64,000 nucleotides of DNA, from NCBI GenBank assembly GCA_021299875.1, contig JAJTEW010000002.1:361449-425448 (forward strand). Reading direction: 5' to 3'. The stretch's first letter is position 1. Every line of letters starts with the position of its first letter. A program made the position numbers and the translations under genes. This document shows positions 25,214 through 42,134 of this stretch, piece after piece. Origin of the DNA: Comamonadaceae bacterium. Lineage in GTDB: Bacteria; Pseudomonadota; Gammaproteobacteria; Burkholderiales; Burkholderiaceae_C. Below the pieces are notes generated by a model. The model searched no databases. It saw only the letters and a program-made list of their open reading frames with translations, and was not told the DNA's origin.

Positions 25214-26347
25214 TCATGTGTTGCGGCCAAGGCGCTCTGCTTCGCGGCGCTCCAGCAGGTCGAGCATCCAGGCCACGCGCTGGGGCATGGCACGGTTTGG
25301 AAAATAAGCCTTGTTGCCTTTCTGTTGAACAGCATCGCGGCAGCCTTGCACCAAGCCCACGATGGCCTCCAGTGGCTCTGGGGTGTGCGCGCTCACGCGA
25401 ATCCAGTGCACCTGGGTCCATGCACTGGCCAACAGCATGAGCTTGCGTGTGGTGCTGACCACCGTGCGCTTGTTGACCGAATCCAAGCCATCGCGGCGCA
25501 GTTGGTGACCAATTTCGGCGTAGATCATGCTGGCAGCACAAATGGCAGCGCGACAATCTGGCGGCAAGGCCGCGATGCCGGAGTGGGATTGCTTGTACAG
25601 GCGGTCGGCCTCTTCCAAAAGGCGTGCCACTACGCCAGCGATGGCAGGTGTGAAAACGGGCTCTGCCATCCACGCTTCAGGATTGACGCCAGCTTCTACA
25701 AGCCAGCGGCGCGGCAGGTAAAGGCGGCCAATGCTGGCGTCGTGCCCGACGTCGCGAGCGATGTTGGTGAGTTGCATGGCCACTCCCAACTCGCAGGCGC
25801 GGGCCAGCGTGTCCATGCTCTGCGGGCCCATGATCCAGCTCATCATCGCACCCACACTGCCGGCCACCCTTGCGCCATAGGCGTGCAGGTCTTCAATGCT
25901 GTCGTAGGTCCGACCCGCTGCATCCCAGGCAAAACCTTCGATCAGGGCGTCGAGCAAATGGCGTGGCAATTTGTACTGTTGCACCAGCAAGCTCAGTGCA
26001 TGGTCCTCGACATGGTCGTGAGGCGTGCTGTTGTAGATCGCGTCCAAGCGCTCTTTCAACATGACCAAGGGCGTATCGCCTGGTGCGGCTTCGTCCACCA
26101 AATCGTCGGCCACACGGCAAAACGCATAGAGCGCGATGGCAGCGGTGCGCACGCGCGGCGGCAGCAAACGGCTGGCTGCAAAAAATGTTTTGGAACCACC
26201 TTGCATCATGGCCACGCAAGCCTGCAGGTCGTGCGAATCGAAATCGAGCTCATGCAGCACCACGGGCGCCATGGACTGATTGGCGGCGGGGGTGGCCACG
26301 GCGCTCAAGTGGGTTGGGGTGCTGGTTATGGCTTCAGGCCTTGACAT
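25214..26347 (-). CDS. crtB: Phytoene synthase
   Basis: CrtB condenses two geranylgeranyl diphosphates to phytoene. The 377-aa protein contains the two Asp-rich Mg sites: YAFCRVADDLVDEA and LTNIARDVGHDA, plus RLYLPRRWL. A C-terminal 35-residue tail is variable. The ATG at 26347 overlaps the crtI 3' end by 14 bp; the track start at 26506 is a read-through of the crtI region. Confidence 0.95.
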   Translation of the reverse strand: MSRPEAITSTPTHLSAVATPAANQSMAPVVLHELDFDSHDLQACVAMMQGGSKTFFAASRLLPPRVRTAAIALYAFCRVADDLVDEAAPGDTPLVMLKERLDAIYNSTPHDHVEDHALSLLVQQYKLPRHLLDALIEGFAWDAAGRTYDSIEDLHAYGARVAGSVGAMMSWIMGPQSMDTLARACELGVAMQLTNIARDVGHDASIGRLYLPRRWLVEAGVNPEAWMAEPVFTPAIAGVVARLLEEADRLYKQSHSGIAALPPDCRAAICAASMIYAEIGHQLRRDGLDSVNKRTVVSTTRKLMLLASAWTQVHWIRVSAHTPEPLEAIVGLVQGCRDAVQQKGNKAYFPNRAMPQRVAWMLDLLERREAERLGRNT

Positions 26348-27917
26348 GGGGCACCACCGTTTCCAAAGCTTTGGCCGACATGAGAACGCCCGGTACACCT
26401 GCGCCTGGGTGCGTGCTGGCACCCACCACAAACAAGCCCGGCACATCTTCACTGCGGTTGTGCGGGCGGAACCAGGCGCTTTGTAGCAGCAAAGGCTCCA
26501 GGCCAAAGCCCGCGCCTTTGTAGGACCACAAGTTGTCGTGGAAATCTTGTGGTGTGCTGACCTTGCTGGTCACCATGCAGTCGCGCAGACCTGGCAGCAC
26601 ACTGGCCTCCAAGCTCTCGGCAATCGCTGCGCGGTAGGTCTCGGCAAAGGCGGGCCAATCGGTTCCGCTGTCCAAGTGGGGTACGGGCGAGAGCACATAA
26701 AACGTGTCGCAACCCTCTGGGGCCAGTGACGGGTCGGTGGCCGTGGGGCGGTGCAAATACAGGCTGAAGTCGTCGGCCAGTTTGTGTTTTTGAAAGATGT
26801 CTTGCAGCAGGCCTTTGTAGCGTGGACCCAGCACCATCATGTGGTGCGGCACGTCTTTGTATTGCTTGGAGGTGCCGAAGTACCAGACGAACAGGCCCAT
26901 GGAGTATTTGCCGTTGGCAATCTTGCGGTCGGTCCACACGCGGCGGTGCTGCGGGGCCACCAGGTTTTTGTAGGTCCAGGCGGTGTCGCCGTTGCTCACC
27001 ACAATGTCTGCGGGCACGAACTCACCGCTTTGCAGTTCGACACCGCAGGCGCGGCCGTTTTCAATGCGGATTTGCGTCACAGGTGCGTTGCAACGCAGCG
27101 GCACGCCGCGCTCTTGCAGCAGGCTCACCAGGCCTTTGACGATGGCACCCGTGCCGCCCATGGCCGAGTGCACACCCCAGGTGCGTTCCAGCGAGTTGAT
27201 GAGCGCGTAGGCACAGGTCACGGAAAACGGGTTGCCGCCAATCAGCAGCGGGTGAAAGCTCATCACGATGCGCAGCTTGTCGTTGCGGATGTGTTTGGCC
27301 ACCAAGCTGTAGAGGCTGCGCCAAGCGCCCATGCGCAAGAAGTCGGGAATGGCTGCCACAAGATCGCTGACTTTGTCAAAAGCCATATCGCCCATGCCCT
27401 CAAAACCGAGTGTTTTGCAGCGCTCGGCTTCTTCTAAAAATCTTTCGTAGCCGGGCAGGTCTGATGGTTCAAACCGAGCCACTTCAGCGCGCATGTGCTC
27501 GGCGTCGCCGTTGTAGTCAAACCAGGTGCCATCTGCAAAACGCACGCGGTAAAAGGGGTCCATGGCCACCAGCTTCACGTCGTCTGCAAAATTCTTGCCA
27601 CACAGCGCCCAAAGCTCTTCGAGCAAAAAAGGCGCGGTGATGATGGTGGGGCCGGCATCGAAGGTGAAGCCATCCTGGTGATGCACGTAGGCGCGGCCAC
27701 CGGGGGCATCGAGTTTTTCAAAGACCTTGACCTCGTACCCTTTGACGCTCAGGCGGATCGCCGCCGCCAGCCCGCCAAAGCCGCTGCCAATGACGACCGC
27801 CAGCGGGCGCTGACGCAGCGCCGCTGGGGTGCTCAGATCTGGACCTTTAGGCGCAGTTGGAATGCCGAAACCTTCGCTGCGGTAAGCATGGGTGAGCGTG
27901 GGCGTCTGGGTGTTCAT
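26334..27917 (-). CDS. crtI: Phytoene desaturase
   Basis: CrtI is an FAD-dependent membrane-associated enzyme converting phytoene to neurosporene or lycopene. The 527-aa protein has the dinucleotide motif AVVIGSGFGGLAAAIRL preceded by a 45-residue extension, FEKLDAPGGRAYV, and the C-terminal signature GLFVVGASTHPGAGVPGVLMSAK. Start at 27917 (MNTQTPTLTHAY) is 8 bp after the puhE stop. The number of desaturation steps cannot be read from sequence, but crtA/C/D suggest the spheroidene branch (neurosporene). Confidence 0.95.
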   Translation of the reverse strand: MNTQTPTLTHAYRSEGFGIPTAPKGPDLSTPAALRQRPLAVVIGSGFGGLAAAIRLSVKGYEVKVFEKLDAPGGRAYVHHQDGFTFDAGPTIITAPFLLEELWALCGKNFADDVKLVAMDPFYRVRFADGTWFDYNGDAEHMRAEVARFEPSDLPGYERFLEEAERCKTLGFEGMGDMAFDKVSDLVAAIPDFLRMGAWRSLYSLVAKHIRNDKLRIVMSFHPLLIGGNPFSVTCAYALINSLERTWGVHSAMGGTGAIVKGLVSLLQERGVPLRCNAPVTQIRIENGRACGVELQSGEFVPADIVVSNGDTAWTYKNLVAPQHRRVWTDRKIANGKYSMGLFVWYFGTSKQYKDVPHHMMVLGPRYKGLLQDIFQKHKLADDFSLYLHRPTATDPSLAPEGCDTFYVLSPVPHLDSGTDWPAFAETYRAAIAESLEASVLPGLRDCMVTSKVSTPQDFHDNLWSYKGAGFGLEPLLLQSAWFRPHNRSEDVPGLFVVGASTHPGAGVPGVLMSAKALETVVPHVKA

Positions 27918-27925
27918 GGGGGCCT

Positions 27926-28711
27926 TCAAGGGGGTGTGGTCAAAGCCGGTTTGCTGGTTTGGCCCATGGCCCAACCCCACAGCCGCTCCAGTGGCCAAGG
28001 GAAAATCATGATGACGTGTTCAACAATGGCCAACCCGAGCAGCGTGGCCAGCATGACCCAACCGGTGGTGATGGCCACAGCACCTTGTTGTGCGAGCCAG
28101 ACCAGCCAAAACCAAGTGCCCATGGCCACGCTCATGGACAGCACAAACCACAGCGACATGCCGCTGGTGGTGCGGAAATAACTGGCCAAGTAGGCCAAGT
28201 GCTCAGGCAGGTATTGCGCGCCGTTTTGCGGCACGCCAAAAAACAAATTCAGTTTGGCCGACAGGCGCATGCACCACAGCAGTGCAAAGGTGCATATGGC
28301 CACATGGCTGACCTGGCCCTCTTGCATCCACCACAGCACAGCAAAATTCGCCAGCAAGGCCAGCTCGTGGTACAGCATGACTTGCACCGACTGCACAAAA
28401 CGCGGCCAACCCGTGACGCCTGAATCCAGTGGGGTTTTGCGCGGCCCGGTGATCCAGCCCGTGAGGAAGGTCAACTCGTGCCAGCCCCACATGACAATCA
28501 CGCTGCCAAAAGCGAGGTAGGCGTTGAACACGCTGACCTCTTGCATGCTGTGGGCCACGCCCCAAAAACTCAAAGCCAAAAGCACCGTCCAACCGCCCAA
28601 GCTGAAACGGAAGCTGCGCGCAGGCAGCCGGTCGAGCCACAAAATCACACCCGTGCCGAGCCACCAGCACAGGGCCGTGAAAACGCAAGCCCAAACGACT
28701 TCAGTCACCAT
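27926..28711 (-). CDS. puhE: Photosynthetic complex assembly protein PuhE
   Basis: PuhE is an integral membrane protein with about seven helices found only in phototrophic proteobacteria and implicated in reaction-centre/antenna assembly. The 261-aa sequence shows the family segments [38 protein letters not shown], and [20 protein letters not shown]. It overlaps the acsF stop by 7 bp and is followed after 8 bp by crtI. Function is known mainly from Rhodobacter mutants; the biochemical activity is not established. Confidence 0.92.
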   Translation of the reverse strand: MVTEVVWACVFTALCWWLGTGVILWLDRLPARSFRFSLGGWTVLLALSFWGVAHSMQEVSVFNAYLAFGSVIVMWGWHELTFLTGWITGPRKTPLDSGVTGWPRFVQSVQVMLYHELALLANFAVLWWMQEGQVSHVAICTFALLWCMRLSAKLNLFFGVPQNGAQYLPEHLAYLASYFRTTSGMSLWFVLSMSVAMGTWFWLVWLAQQGAVAITTGWVMLATLLGLAIVEHVIMIFPWPLERLWGWAMGQTSKPALTTPP

Positions 28712-29787
28712 GCCGGTTCCATGCGCACCTGGGGCGACAAGTCTTGTTCAATCACCGGCATGAAGTACAGGCGGGCAAAAGTGGCCGCTGCCTTGACGGC
28801 GCAAACGCCTTGTTGCAGCTTGCCCACCACACCGCCTCGCGCCTTGGCTTTTTCCATGGCTTGCGAAATGGCAAACAGGCGCTCCAAGCCTCGGCGGAAG
28901 TCGGGGTGGTCGGTATCCAGCGCCAGAGGGAACACTTGCTTGGTGATTTCGGTGGTGATGCGGAACACCTGGTAGTCGTACTCGCTCGAGTCGAGCCCCA
29001 TGGCTTCGTGCAGCATGGGGCGGGTGTGGTCACGCACGTACATGGTGGCGTAAACGGCCAGCAAGAAAAAGCGAATCCACAGCTTGTTGCCGCCGCTGAG
29101 CAGCTTGGGGTTGGCCCGCATGATCAGGGCAAACGATTCACCATGACGGAATTCGTCGTTGCACCACAACTCGAACCAGCGGAAGATGGGATGAAAACGT
29201 TTTTCGGGGTGCTTTTCAAGCTGGCGGAAGATGGTGATGTAGCGCGCGTAGCCAATCTTTTCTGACAGGTAGGTTGCGTAGTAAATGTATTTGGGCTTGA
29301 AAAAAGTGTATTTCTTGGTGCGCTTCAAGTTGCCCAGGTCGATCCCCAGGTTGAAGTCGCGCAGCGACAGGTTGATGAAGCCTGCATGGCGCGATTCGTC
29401 TCGTGCCAGATAGGTCATCAGCTGCTTGATGTCGGGATTGCTGACGTTTTTTCGAATTTCGTTGTAGAGCACGCAACCGGAAAATTCTGACGTGAGTGAG
29501 CTCACCAAAAAGTCCATGAATTCCTGGCGCATCTCGGGCGACAGGCTGGCCATGCCCGAGGCCACTTCGCCGGCAAAGGCTTCGTCGCGCTGGAAGTGAT
29601 CATGGTTGTTGTCGCCTTCGTACTCGGCCATCATCCTGTCCCACTCGGCGCGCACCGGCTCGATGTTGATGCGGTCCATGGCCGCAAAGTCGGTGGTGTA
29701 AAAGCGCGGGCTGATCATGTCGTCGTGCACGGCCTTTTTGTTGGCATCTTCAGCGGTTTCGATGGTGTGGACGGCATTGGCGGTCAT
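28705..29787 (-). CDS. acsF: Oxygen-dependent Mg-protoporphyrin IX monomethyl ester cyclase
   Basis: AcsF forms the isocyclic ring E using O2. The 360-aa di-iron protein has the expected motifs [11 protein letters not shown] and [11 protein letters not shown], plus [16 protein letters not shown] upstream. The anaerobic alternative BchE is not in the window. GGAG lies six bases before the ATG at 29787, preferred over the longer track ORF. It sits between puhC and puhE, the usual proteobacterial place. Confidence 0.96.
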   Translation of the reverse strand: MTANAVHTIETAEDANKKAVHDDMISPRFYTTDFAAMDRINIEPVRAEWDRMMAEYEGDNNHDHFQRDEAFAGEVASGMASLSPEMRQEFMDFLVSSLTSEFSGCVLYNEIRKNVSNPDIKQLMTYLARDESRHAGFINLSLRDFNLGIDLGNLKRTKKYTFFKPKYIYYATYLSEKIGYARYITIFRQLEKHPEKRFHPIFRWFELWCNDEFRHGESFALIMRANPKLLSGGNKLWIRFFLLAVYATMYVRDHTRPMLHEAMGLDSSEYDYQVFRITTEITKQVFPLALDTDHPDFRRGLERLFAISQAMEKAKARGGVVGKLQQGVCAVKAAATFARLYFMPVIEQDLSPQVRMEPAW

Positions 29788-29816
29788 GGGCTTCTCCGGT
29801 GCGGGATGTTTCAATT

Positions 29817-30278
29817 TCAGGGGGCTTTGTGGCCAGCCAGTCGCAGGCTGGCAAACACGGCGGCGTTGCTGGGGCCAAACGATTCGAGGTCAATGCGCTG
29901 GCCGGTGCTGGGATCTTGCAGCGTCATGCGGCCATCGGTGCGGCCGATCAATAAAAAGGGGGCTTCTTTGCCCAGGTTTTCACGCTGGCGTTCGCGCGCC
30001 AAGGCCCGAAGGGTGCTGCGTAAAAAGCCTTGTTCACCCGAGAACTGGGCCACCTGCTGGCCCGTGTGGACGTCGAGCACGGCGATGTCACCGCTGCGCA
30101 GGTCAAGAAACTGCAGGTCGCGTTGCCACTGCACGGCGGCGTCGGGCGTGCGCGGGTCCAGGCCTGACCAGCGTGCCAAGCCCACCGCCACCAGCATGGA
30201 CAGCAGCATCACGCCGATCCAGGCCATGGGTCGGTTCAGGCTGTGAACCTGCCAACCATGCTTGGGTAAGGTGTTCAT
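29817..30278 (-). CDS. puhC: Photosynthetic complex assembly protein PuhC
   Basis: PuhC is a 153-aa bitopic protein with one N-terminal membrane helix (residues 19-35, [17 protein letters not shown]) and a periplasmic domain containing [20 protein letters not shown] and [14 protein letters not shown], which match the family. It supports RC-LH1 organisation in Rhodobacter. The start overlaps the puhB stop by 4 bp. Confidence 0.9.
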   Translation of the reverse strand: MNTLPKHGWQVHSLNRPMAWIGVMLLSMLVAVGLARWSGLDPRTPDAAVQWQRDLQFLDLRSGDIAVLDVHTGQQVAQFSGEQGFLRSTLRALARERQRENLGKEAPFLLIGRTDGRMTLQDPSTGQRIDLESFGPSNAAVFASLRLAGHKAP

Positions 30279-30931
30279 GCCAACATGCCCTGGTTGGGTG
30301 TATGAGCGGGTTCGACTACTGGTGCATCACCTAAGTGCAGGCTTTGGCCTGCACGTTCGGCACGCCACAGGGCCAAGAGTTGCTCGCCCACTTGAACACT
30401 ATGGGGGACACAGCGCAGTGTGGGTTGCGGTTGCGTGACATACCAAGCGCGCTGGTGCGGCCAAAGGTGGGCCCAGCCGATGCGGTCTTCGGGGTGCAAG
30501 GCCAAGGCGATGTCGCCCGTGCCCGCACCCTGGGACTTGAGTGAAGCGCCCGCGATGCGTTTGAAGGGCAGATTGAAGGTCAGCGTGAGCACGATGCCAA
30601 TGCGCATGACCACGCGCTTGTTGGTCAGGGTGTAGAGCGTGCTGCGGGCGGAAAACCACGCAGTGCCCAAAAGCAAGCCCAAAGCCAAGGCATACAGACT
30701 GCCAGCCACCACCAAGGGTTTCCAATCCATCTGGCCCTCTGGAGCCGTCAGGTTGATGGCTTGCACCGCCAACATCAGCGCAAAGTACAGCGCGACTTTG
30801 CGGACATGAAAGGCGTGAATCGCCAAGCGCTTCCAGTCGGGTGCGCCCTGCCAGACCACGCGCTCGCCATGGGGCAAGGCGCTGGGCAGGCCGGGGGCCG
30901 CTTCCCACTCGTGTTCGTGGGTGGCTTTCAT
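30275..30931 (-). CDS. puhB: Reaction-centre assembly protein PuhB
   Basis: This 218-aa membrane protein has a PH-like (bPH) domain. It begins EHEWEAAPGLPSALPHGERVVWQG, followed by two or three membrane helices and YTLTNKRVVMRIGIVLTLTFNLPF, characteristic of PuhB. It assists insertion of the reaction centre in Rhodobacter. It overlaps puhA and puhC by 4 bp on each side, so the three are translationally coupled. Confidence 0.93.
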   Translation of the reverse strand: MKATHEHEWEAAPGLPSALPHGERVVWQGAPDWKRLAIHAFHVRKVALYFALMLAVQAINLTAPEGQMDWKPLVVAGSLYALALGLLLGTAWFSARSTLYTLTNKRVVMRIGIVLTLTFNLPFKRIAGASLKSQGAGTGDIALALHPEDRIGWAHLWPHQRAWYVTQPQPTLRCVPHSVQVGEQLLALWRAERAGQSLHLGDAPVVEPAHTPNQGMLA

Positions 30932-31689
30932 ATGATGGGTTCCTGACGCTCAGGCGTCGCGTACAAGGTGCCTGCACCGTAGTAAGCCGTGATCTTTTCT
31001 TCTTCGAGCAAGGTGATCTGGTCATTCGATTTGGTTTGCGGCACGTTGGCAAACTGGTGCGCCAAAATCGCTTGCACATGCGAACCATCTTTTTTGATGC
31101 GTGCAAAGTTCATGGGCAACAAGACGCGCTTGTCGGAGTTGACCAGCTGCACCTCGGCGTAGCGAAACACCATTTCCATGCGGTCCACCCACAGGTCGAC
31201 CACGGTACCTGCCACGACCTTGTCAGCGCCCCAAACGGGCAAGCCGCGTGGGTCCACGTCTCGCTTGGCCACCGAGTGGTCTGTGGCGATGCGCATGGGC
31301 ACGATTTTGGGGTGTCCGTGTTCCATATCGGGCACGTCGGCGCGCATGGCCCAGGCACCCGGGCCTACGCCCGCTAGCAGCGGGTCACCTACAGGCTCAA
31401 GGGGGGCACCGTTCCAGCCGTGCATGGGCTTGGCGCTGTACTCGCCATCTGGCCGGTTCAGGTCGGGTGACAGGTAGGTGTGGCCATCTTCGGTTTTGTA
31501 GGTCACCGGTTCTGGGACAGGCGGCCAGCCTTCGATCTTGGGGCCGTTTTCACGGCCTGAATCCATCGGGTAGCCCTCGCGGTGGCTTTCGCGCACGAGG
31601 TAGTAAATCAGACCGGCGAAAAATGCCCAGAACATGTACAAGACGATTTGGGCCACATCGATGTACTGTGTGATAGCGCCTGTTTCCAT
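30928..31689 (-). CDS. puhA: Photosynthetic reaction centre H subunit
   Basis: The H subunit caps the cytoplasmic face of the reaction centre and tunes proton delivery to QB. The 253-aa protein has one N-terminal helix (IVLYMFWAFFAGLIYYLV) and a cytoplasmic beta domain with DPRGLPVWGADKVVAG and VQLVNSDKRVLLPMNFARI. AAGGAG lies upstream of the ATG. The stop overlaps puhB. Confidence 0.97.
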   Translation of the reverse strand: METGAITQYIDVAQIVLYMFWAFFAGLIYYLVRESHREGYPMDSGRENGPKIEGWPPVPEPVTYKTEDGHTYLSPDLNRPDGEYSAKPMHGWNGAPLEPVGDPLLAGVGPGAWAMRADVPDMEHGHPKIVPMRIATDHSVAKRDVDPRGLPVWGADKVVAGTVVDLWVDRMEMVFRYAEVQLVNSDKRVLLPMNFARIKKDGSHVQAILAHQFANVPQTKSNDQITLLEEEKITAYYGAGTLYATPERQEPII

Positions 31690-31717
31690 GGCTGTTCTCC
31701 TTCAAAAAATCAATGCA

Positions 31718-33175
31718 TCAACCCGGCAGTTGCGCCAGGCCAAAGGGTTGGGGGGTGCCGGTTGTTGGGACCTCTGCCCGCGCGGCCAAACGGCTCGCAC
31801 GCAACATCGGGCCCAAGGCCACCAGCACGACAAACAACAAGTACATTTCCAGGTGGTAGACGAAGCTGTAAGCGGTGATGGGGGTGACCAGCACCTCGCC
31901 CAAAGCCCCCGACATGGCCAGCACCGACACGCCGTCGCGCAAAGCCCCACCCAGCGCCATGGCCGCACCCGCGCTGGTGGCTTGCACAGCGCCCCAAGTG
32001 CCGATGACCAGACCGCCCAGCTTGCCCAACGAACTGCCGTCTTGGGCCATGCCCATGGCGGTGACCAGCATGCCGACCGAAAACAAACCGCCGCTGAAAC
32101 CGATCAGGCCCACGCCGATGCGGAACATCCAGGCGGCTTCGAGTGGGCCTGAAAAAATCACCATCGCAAATGCGGGCAAGCCCAGCAGCACACCCAGACT
32201 GGCCAAGCGGCAGGCGTGCATGCCACCCGACAGCCAGCGGGCTGACAACAGGAAAGCCAGCAAAGCGCCACCGGCACTCAAAGCCGTGAGGGCGCTGGTG
32301 GCGCCCACGTCGAGCTTCAGGATCTCGGCGGCATAGGGCTCGAGCACGATGTCTTGCATGTTGAAGGCGAAGGTGCCCAAGGCCAGGGTCCACAAAAAGC
32401 GCCGCATCTGCGGTTGGGCCATGAGGTCACGCCAGCTGCTGGCAAAGCCCCCGGCTTCGCGGCGACCGCGCTTGGCACCCCGAGCCTCTTGTTTCCACAG
32501 CGAGGCCAGATTCATCACCGCCACCATCACGGCACAGCCTTGCACCAGCTGAATGAGTTTTTGCGGGCTGAAGTCGGCGAGCAACCACCCAAACACCGCG
32601 CTGCTGGCGATCATGCCCACCAGCAGCATGCTGTAGAGCAAGGCCACCACGCGGGGGCGCTTGTCGTCGTTGGCCAAATCATGCGCCAGCGCCATGCCAG
32701 CGGTTTGTGTGACCTGAATGCCGGTGCCCACCAACACAAAAGCCAGGCAGGCGCCCAGTTGGCCCAGCCACAGGTTGGCGGCCTCGGGCTCTGACAACAG
32801 CAGCAAGGCAAAGGGCATGATGGACAGGCCGCCAAACAGCAGCAAGGTGCCGGTCCACAAATAGGGAATGCGGCGCAGGCCCAGCGCCGAGGGGTGCGTG
32901 TCGCTGCGGTAACCGATCAGGGTGCGCAACGGTGCGAACACCATGGGGATGGCGACTGCCAAAGCCACCCACCAAGCGGGCACTTGCAGCTCCACGATCA
33001 TGACCCGGTTGAGCGTACCCACCAGCAGCGCCGTCACCATGCCGATCACCACCTGGAACAGCGACAGGCGCAAGAGGCGCGCCATCGGCAGCTCAGGCGA
33101 GGCCGCATCGGCAAACGGCATGAAGCGTGTGCCGTAGGCCGTGAACCAGCGGGGCATGGGGACACGCAGTTTCAT
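31718..33175 (-). CDS. lhaA: LhaA, PucC-family LH1 assembly protein
   Basis: This 485-aa MFS-type membrane protein, paralogous to PucC, shares FMPFADAASPELPMARLLRLSLFQ, GTLNRVMIVEL, GYRSDTHPSALGLRR and DIVLEPYAAEIL. Position between bchM and puhA is the conserved site of lhaA, needed for LH1 assembly in Rhodobacter. ATG 33175 overlaps the bchM stop as ATGA; the longer track start at 33193 would lie inside bchM. Confidence 0.93.
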   Translation of the reverse strand: MKLRVPMPRWFTAYGTRFMPFADAASPELPMARLLRLSLFQVVIGMVTALLVGTLNRVMIVELQVPAWWVALAVAIPMVFAPLRTLIGYRSDTHPSALGLRRIPYLWTGTLLLFGGLSIMPFALLLLSEPEAANLWLGQLGACLAFVLVGTGIQVTQTAGMALAHDLANDDKRPRVVALLYSMLLVGMIASSAVFGWLLADFSPQKLIQLVQGCAVMVAVMNLASLWKQEARGAKRGRREAGGFASSWRDLMAQPQMRRFLWTLALGTFAFNMQDIVLEPYAAEILKLDVGATSALTALSAGGALLAFLLSARWLSGGMHACRLASLGVLLGLPAFAMVIFSGPLEAAWMFRIGVGLIGFSGGLFSVGMLVTAMGMAQDGSSLGKLGGLVIGTWGAVQATSAGAAMALGGALRDGVSVLAMSGALGEVLVTPITAYSFVYHLEMYLLFVVLVALGPMLRASRLAARAEVPTTGTPQPFGLAQLPG

Positions 33176-33882
33176 GAGCGGGTCCACTCCCAAGCTTGAG
33201 AGGTGTAGAAACCGCTGGCCACGCGCTGCATGCGTGCGCCTTGCCAGCCCTGCAAATCCAGGTGGTTTTGCATGCGTTGCAGCAAGTCGGCATGTGCCAC
33301 GGGCGAGAGAGAAGGCGAGCGGTCGCTGCGCGGAAACAGTCGGCCCGCGCTGTGCATCAGGGCCAAGAGCGGTGTGCGCGGCGCAAACGTGAAGGCCATG
33401 GAGCCGCGTGTGCGCTGGGCCAAACCGGCCAAAGCTTCGGCGATTTGGTCGCTGTCGTAGTGGATGAGCGAGTCCATGCAGACCACATGGTCAAAGTGGC
33501 CCAAGTCGGGGCTGAGCATGTCGCCGGACATGAATTCCACCGAGCCGGGCAGGGTGGGGTGTTCAGCAGCCATGCGTTCGGCAGCCAACTTGACCAAGGT
33601 GGGCGAGAGGTCGATGGCCACAACGTGGGCACCGCGCAGGGCCGCTTGCAAGGCCAGCGCGCCGGTGCCACAACCGGCATCCAACACGCGCAGACCCCGC
33701 AGGTCTTGCGGCAGCCACGACAGCAGGGTCTCACGCATGGTGTCGCGCCCGGCGCGCACGGTGGCGCGGATGCGGCCCACCGGCTCGTTCGAGGTCAGGC
33801 GTGCCCAGGCATCGGCCGCTGTGCGGTCGAAGTAGTGCTCGATCTGGCTGCGGCGTTGTTCGTAAGCGGTGGTGCTGTTCAT
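33172..33882 (-). CDS. bchM: Mg-protoporphyrin O-methyltransferase
   Basis: BchM methylates the ring C propionate of Mg-protoporphyrin IX with S-adenosylmethionine. The 236-aa class I methyltransferase has the SAM motif VLDAGCGTGALALQAA near residue 67 and the family segments YFDRTAADAWARL and GDMLSPDLGHFDHVVCMDSLIHY. It lies 21 bp downstream of bchL and overlaps lhaA by 4 bp. Confidence 0.95.
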   Translation of the reverse strand: MNSTTAYEQRRSQIEHYFDRTAADAWARLTSNEPVGRIRATVRAGRDTMRETLLSWLPQDLRGLRVLDAGCGTGALALQAALRGAHVVAIDLSPTLVKLAAERMAAEHPTLPGSVEFMSGDMLSPDLGHFDHVVCMDSLIHYDSDQIAEALAGLAQRTRGSMAFTFAPRTPLLALMHSAGRLFPRSDRSPSLSPVAHADLLQRMQNHLDLQGWQGARMQRVASGFYTSQAWEWTRS

Positions 33883-33903
33883 GGTGTGCTTTCTGGTGGG
33901 TGA

Positions 33904-38616
<4,713 letters not shown>

Positions 38617-38642
<26 letters not shown>

Positions 38643-40260
38643 CGTAGAGCGTCTCCACGGTGATGGTTGCCACGCCCAGGTCTTGGGCAAATCGTTCGGT
38701 GTTGCGGCGCGCTTTGCCCCGCACAAAAAACGGGATCTTGCCCAACTCCTTTTCGGCTTCGGGGCTCCAGGTGGCCTGGTTCGAAGCGGCTTGGGCGGGG
38801 GCGGCGACCTTGTGAACGATGTCGGTGGTCAGCGTGTCGGTGCGAGCGGCTACAGCCACAGGCATGGGCGTCGTGGTGGCAACGGGTGAAGTCACGGGTG
38901 CAGTGACCACCGGAGCCAGGTTTTCAGCCGCTGGACGGGTGCTGCCCAAATGCGAGGGCGCCGCCCCGGCGTGGAACTCGAAGTCTTCGCGGAACATGCC
39001 AATCAGGTGTTCTTCCAGGCCCATCATCAGCGGGTGCACCCAGGTGTCGAACAGCACGTTGGCGCCTTCAAAACCCATTTGCGGCGCGTAGCGGGCCGGG
39101 AAGTCTTGCACATGAACCGGAGCAGAAATCACCGCGCAGGGGATGCCTTGGCGCTTGGCGATGTGGCGCTCCATTTGTGTGCCCAAGATCAGCTCGGGCT
39201 GCAGCGCGTTGATTTGGGTTTCGACTTCCAGATAGTCGTCGGTGATCAGGGCCTCGACGCCGTAGCGTTTGCCACAATCGCGCACTTCGCGGGCAAATTC
39301 TCGGCTGTAGCTGCCCAGGCCCACCACCTCAAAACCCATCTCTTGGCTGGCAATGCGGGCAGCAGCCACCACGTGGGTGGCGTCACCAAACAGGTAAACG
39401 CGTTTGCCCGTGAGGTAGGTCGAGTCGACCGATTGGGCATACCAGTGGGCGTGGGCATGCTCGGGGTCGTTGGCGGGTGAGGGCAGGCCGGTCAGGGCGC
39501 AGACTTCGGCGATGAAGTCGCGCGTGGCGTGGCTACCGATTGGCACGGTCTTGGTGTAGGGCTGGTCGAACTGGCGCTGCAGCCACTGCGCAGCGGCCAG
39601 ACCAATTTCGGGGTAAAGCACCACGTTGAAGTCGGCTTCGGCCAGCTTGTGGATGTCGGCCACGCTGGCGCTCAAAGGCGCGACCACGGCCACGTCCACA
39701 CCGAGTTGGTTCAGCAGCTGGGTGATTTCCTTGACGTCGTCTCGGTGGCGAAAGCCCAAGGCGCTGGGGCCGAGGATGTTGCAAGTGGGGCGTGCCTTGG
39801 CGGCCTTGTCAGCGGCGGGCTTGTGCACCAGGTGACGGCACAGTTGGTAAAAGGTTTCGCTCGCGCCCCAGTTTTCCTTGCGCTGGTACGAAGGCAACTC
39901 CAAAGCCACCACGGGGATGGTCAGTTGCAGGGCTTGGGCCAAGCCGCCCGGGTCGTCCTGGATCAACTCGGCGGTACAGGACGAGCCCACCAACATGGCC
40001 GCAGGATTGAAGCGCGCCATGGCTTGACGGGCCGCGTCTTTGAAGAGTTCGGCCGTGTCGCCGCCCAAATCACGTGCCTGAAAGGTGGTGTAGGTGACGG
40101 GGGGGCGGCGCGGCAAGCGCTCGATCATGGTGAACAGCAGGTCGGCGTAGGTGTCGCCTTGCGGTGCGTGCAGCACGTAATGCACGTCCGTCATGGCGGT
40201 GGCCACGCGCATCGCGCCCACATGGGGCGGTCCTTCGTAAGTCCAGAGCGTCAGTTGCAT
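38617..40260 (-). CDS. bchB: Light-independent protochlorophyllide reductase subunit B
   Basis: BchB forms the catalytic component of dark protochlorophyllide reductase with BchN. The 547-aa protein starts [20 protein letters not shown] and has [31 protein letters not shown] and [20 protein letters not shown]. Before the conserved C-terminal domain ([17 protein letters not shown]) there is a linker of about 80 residues rich in Pro, Ala, Thr and Val, which is probably disordered. It lies 16 bp after bchN. Confidence 0.96.
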
Positions 40261-40276
40261 GGGGTGTTCCTGCGCT

Positions 40277-42072
<1,796 letters not shown>

Positions 42073-42105
42073 GGAGGACCTGTTTGGGTGTTGGGGCTTG
42101 GAGTG

Positions 42106-42134
42106 AATGTAAGTCTGGACATACAGTGTGTCAA
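42106..42134 (-). promoter_or_regulatory. Sigma-70-type promoter of the bchF operon
   Basis: On the minus strand, TTGACA (plus 42129-42134) is followed after exactly 17 bases by TACATT (plus 42106-42111), 34 bp before the bchF ATG. Both elements overlap the two PpsR-type boxes, so repressor binding would block RNA polymerase. Confidence 0.6.
42108..42125. promoter_or_regulatory. PpsR/CrtJ box 1 (bchF-ppaA intergenic)
   Basis: TGTAAGTCTGGACATACA fits the TGT-N12-ACA consensus exactly. It covers the -10 element of the bchF promoter and is three bases from box 2, the tandem spacing used for cooperative PpsR/CrtJ binding. Confidence 0.75.
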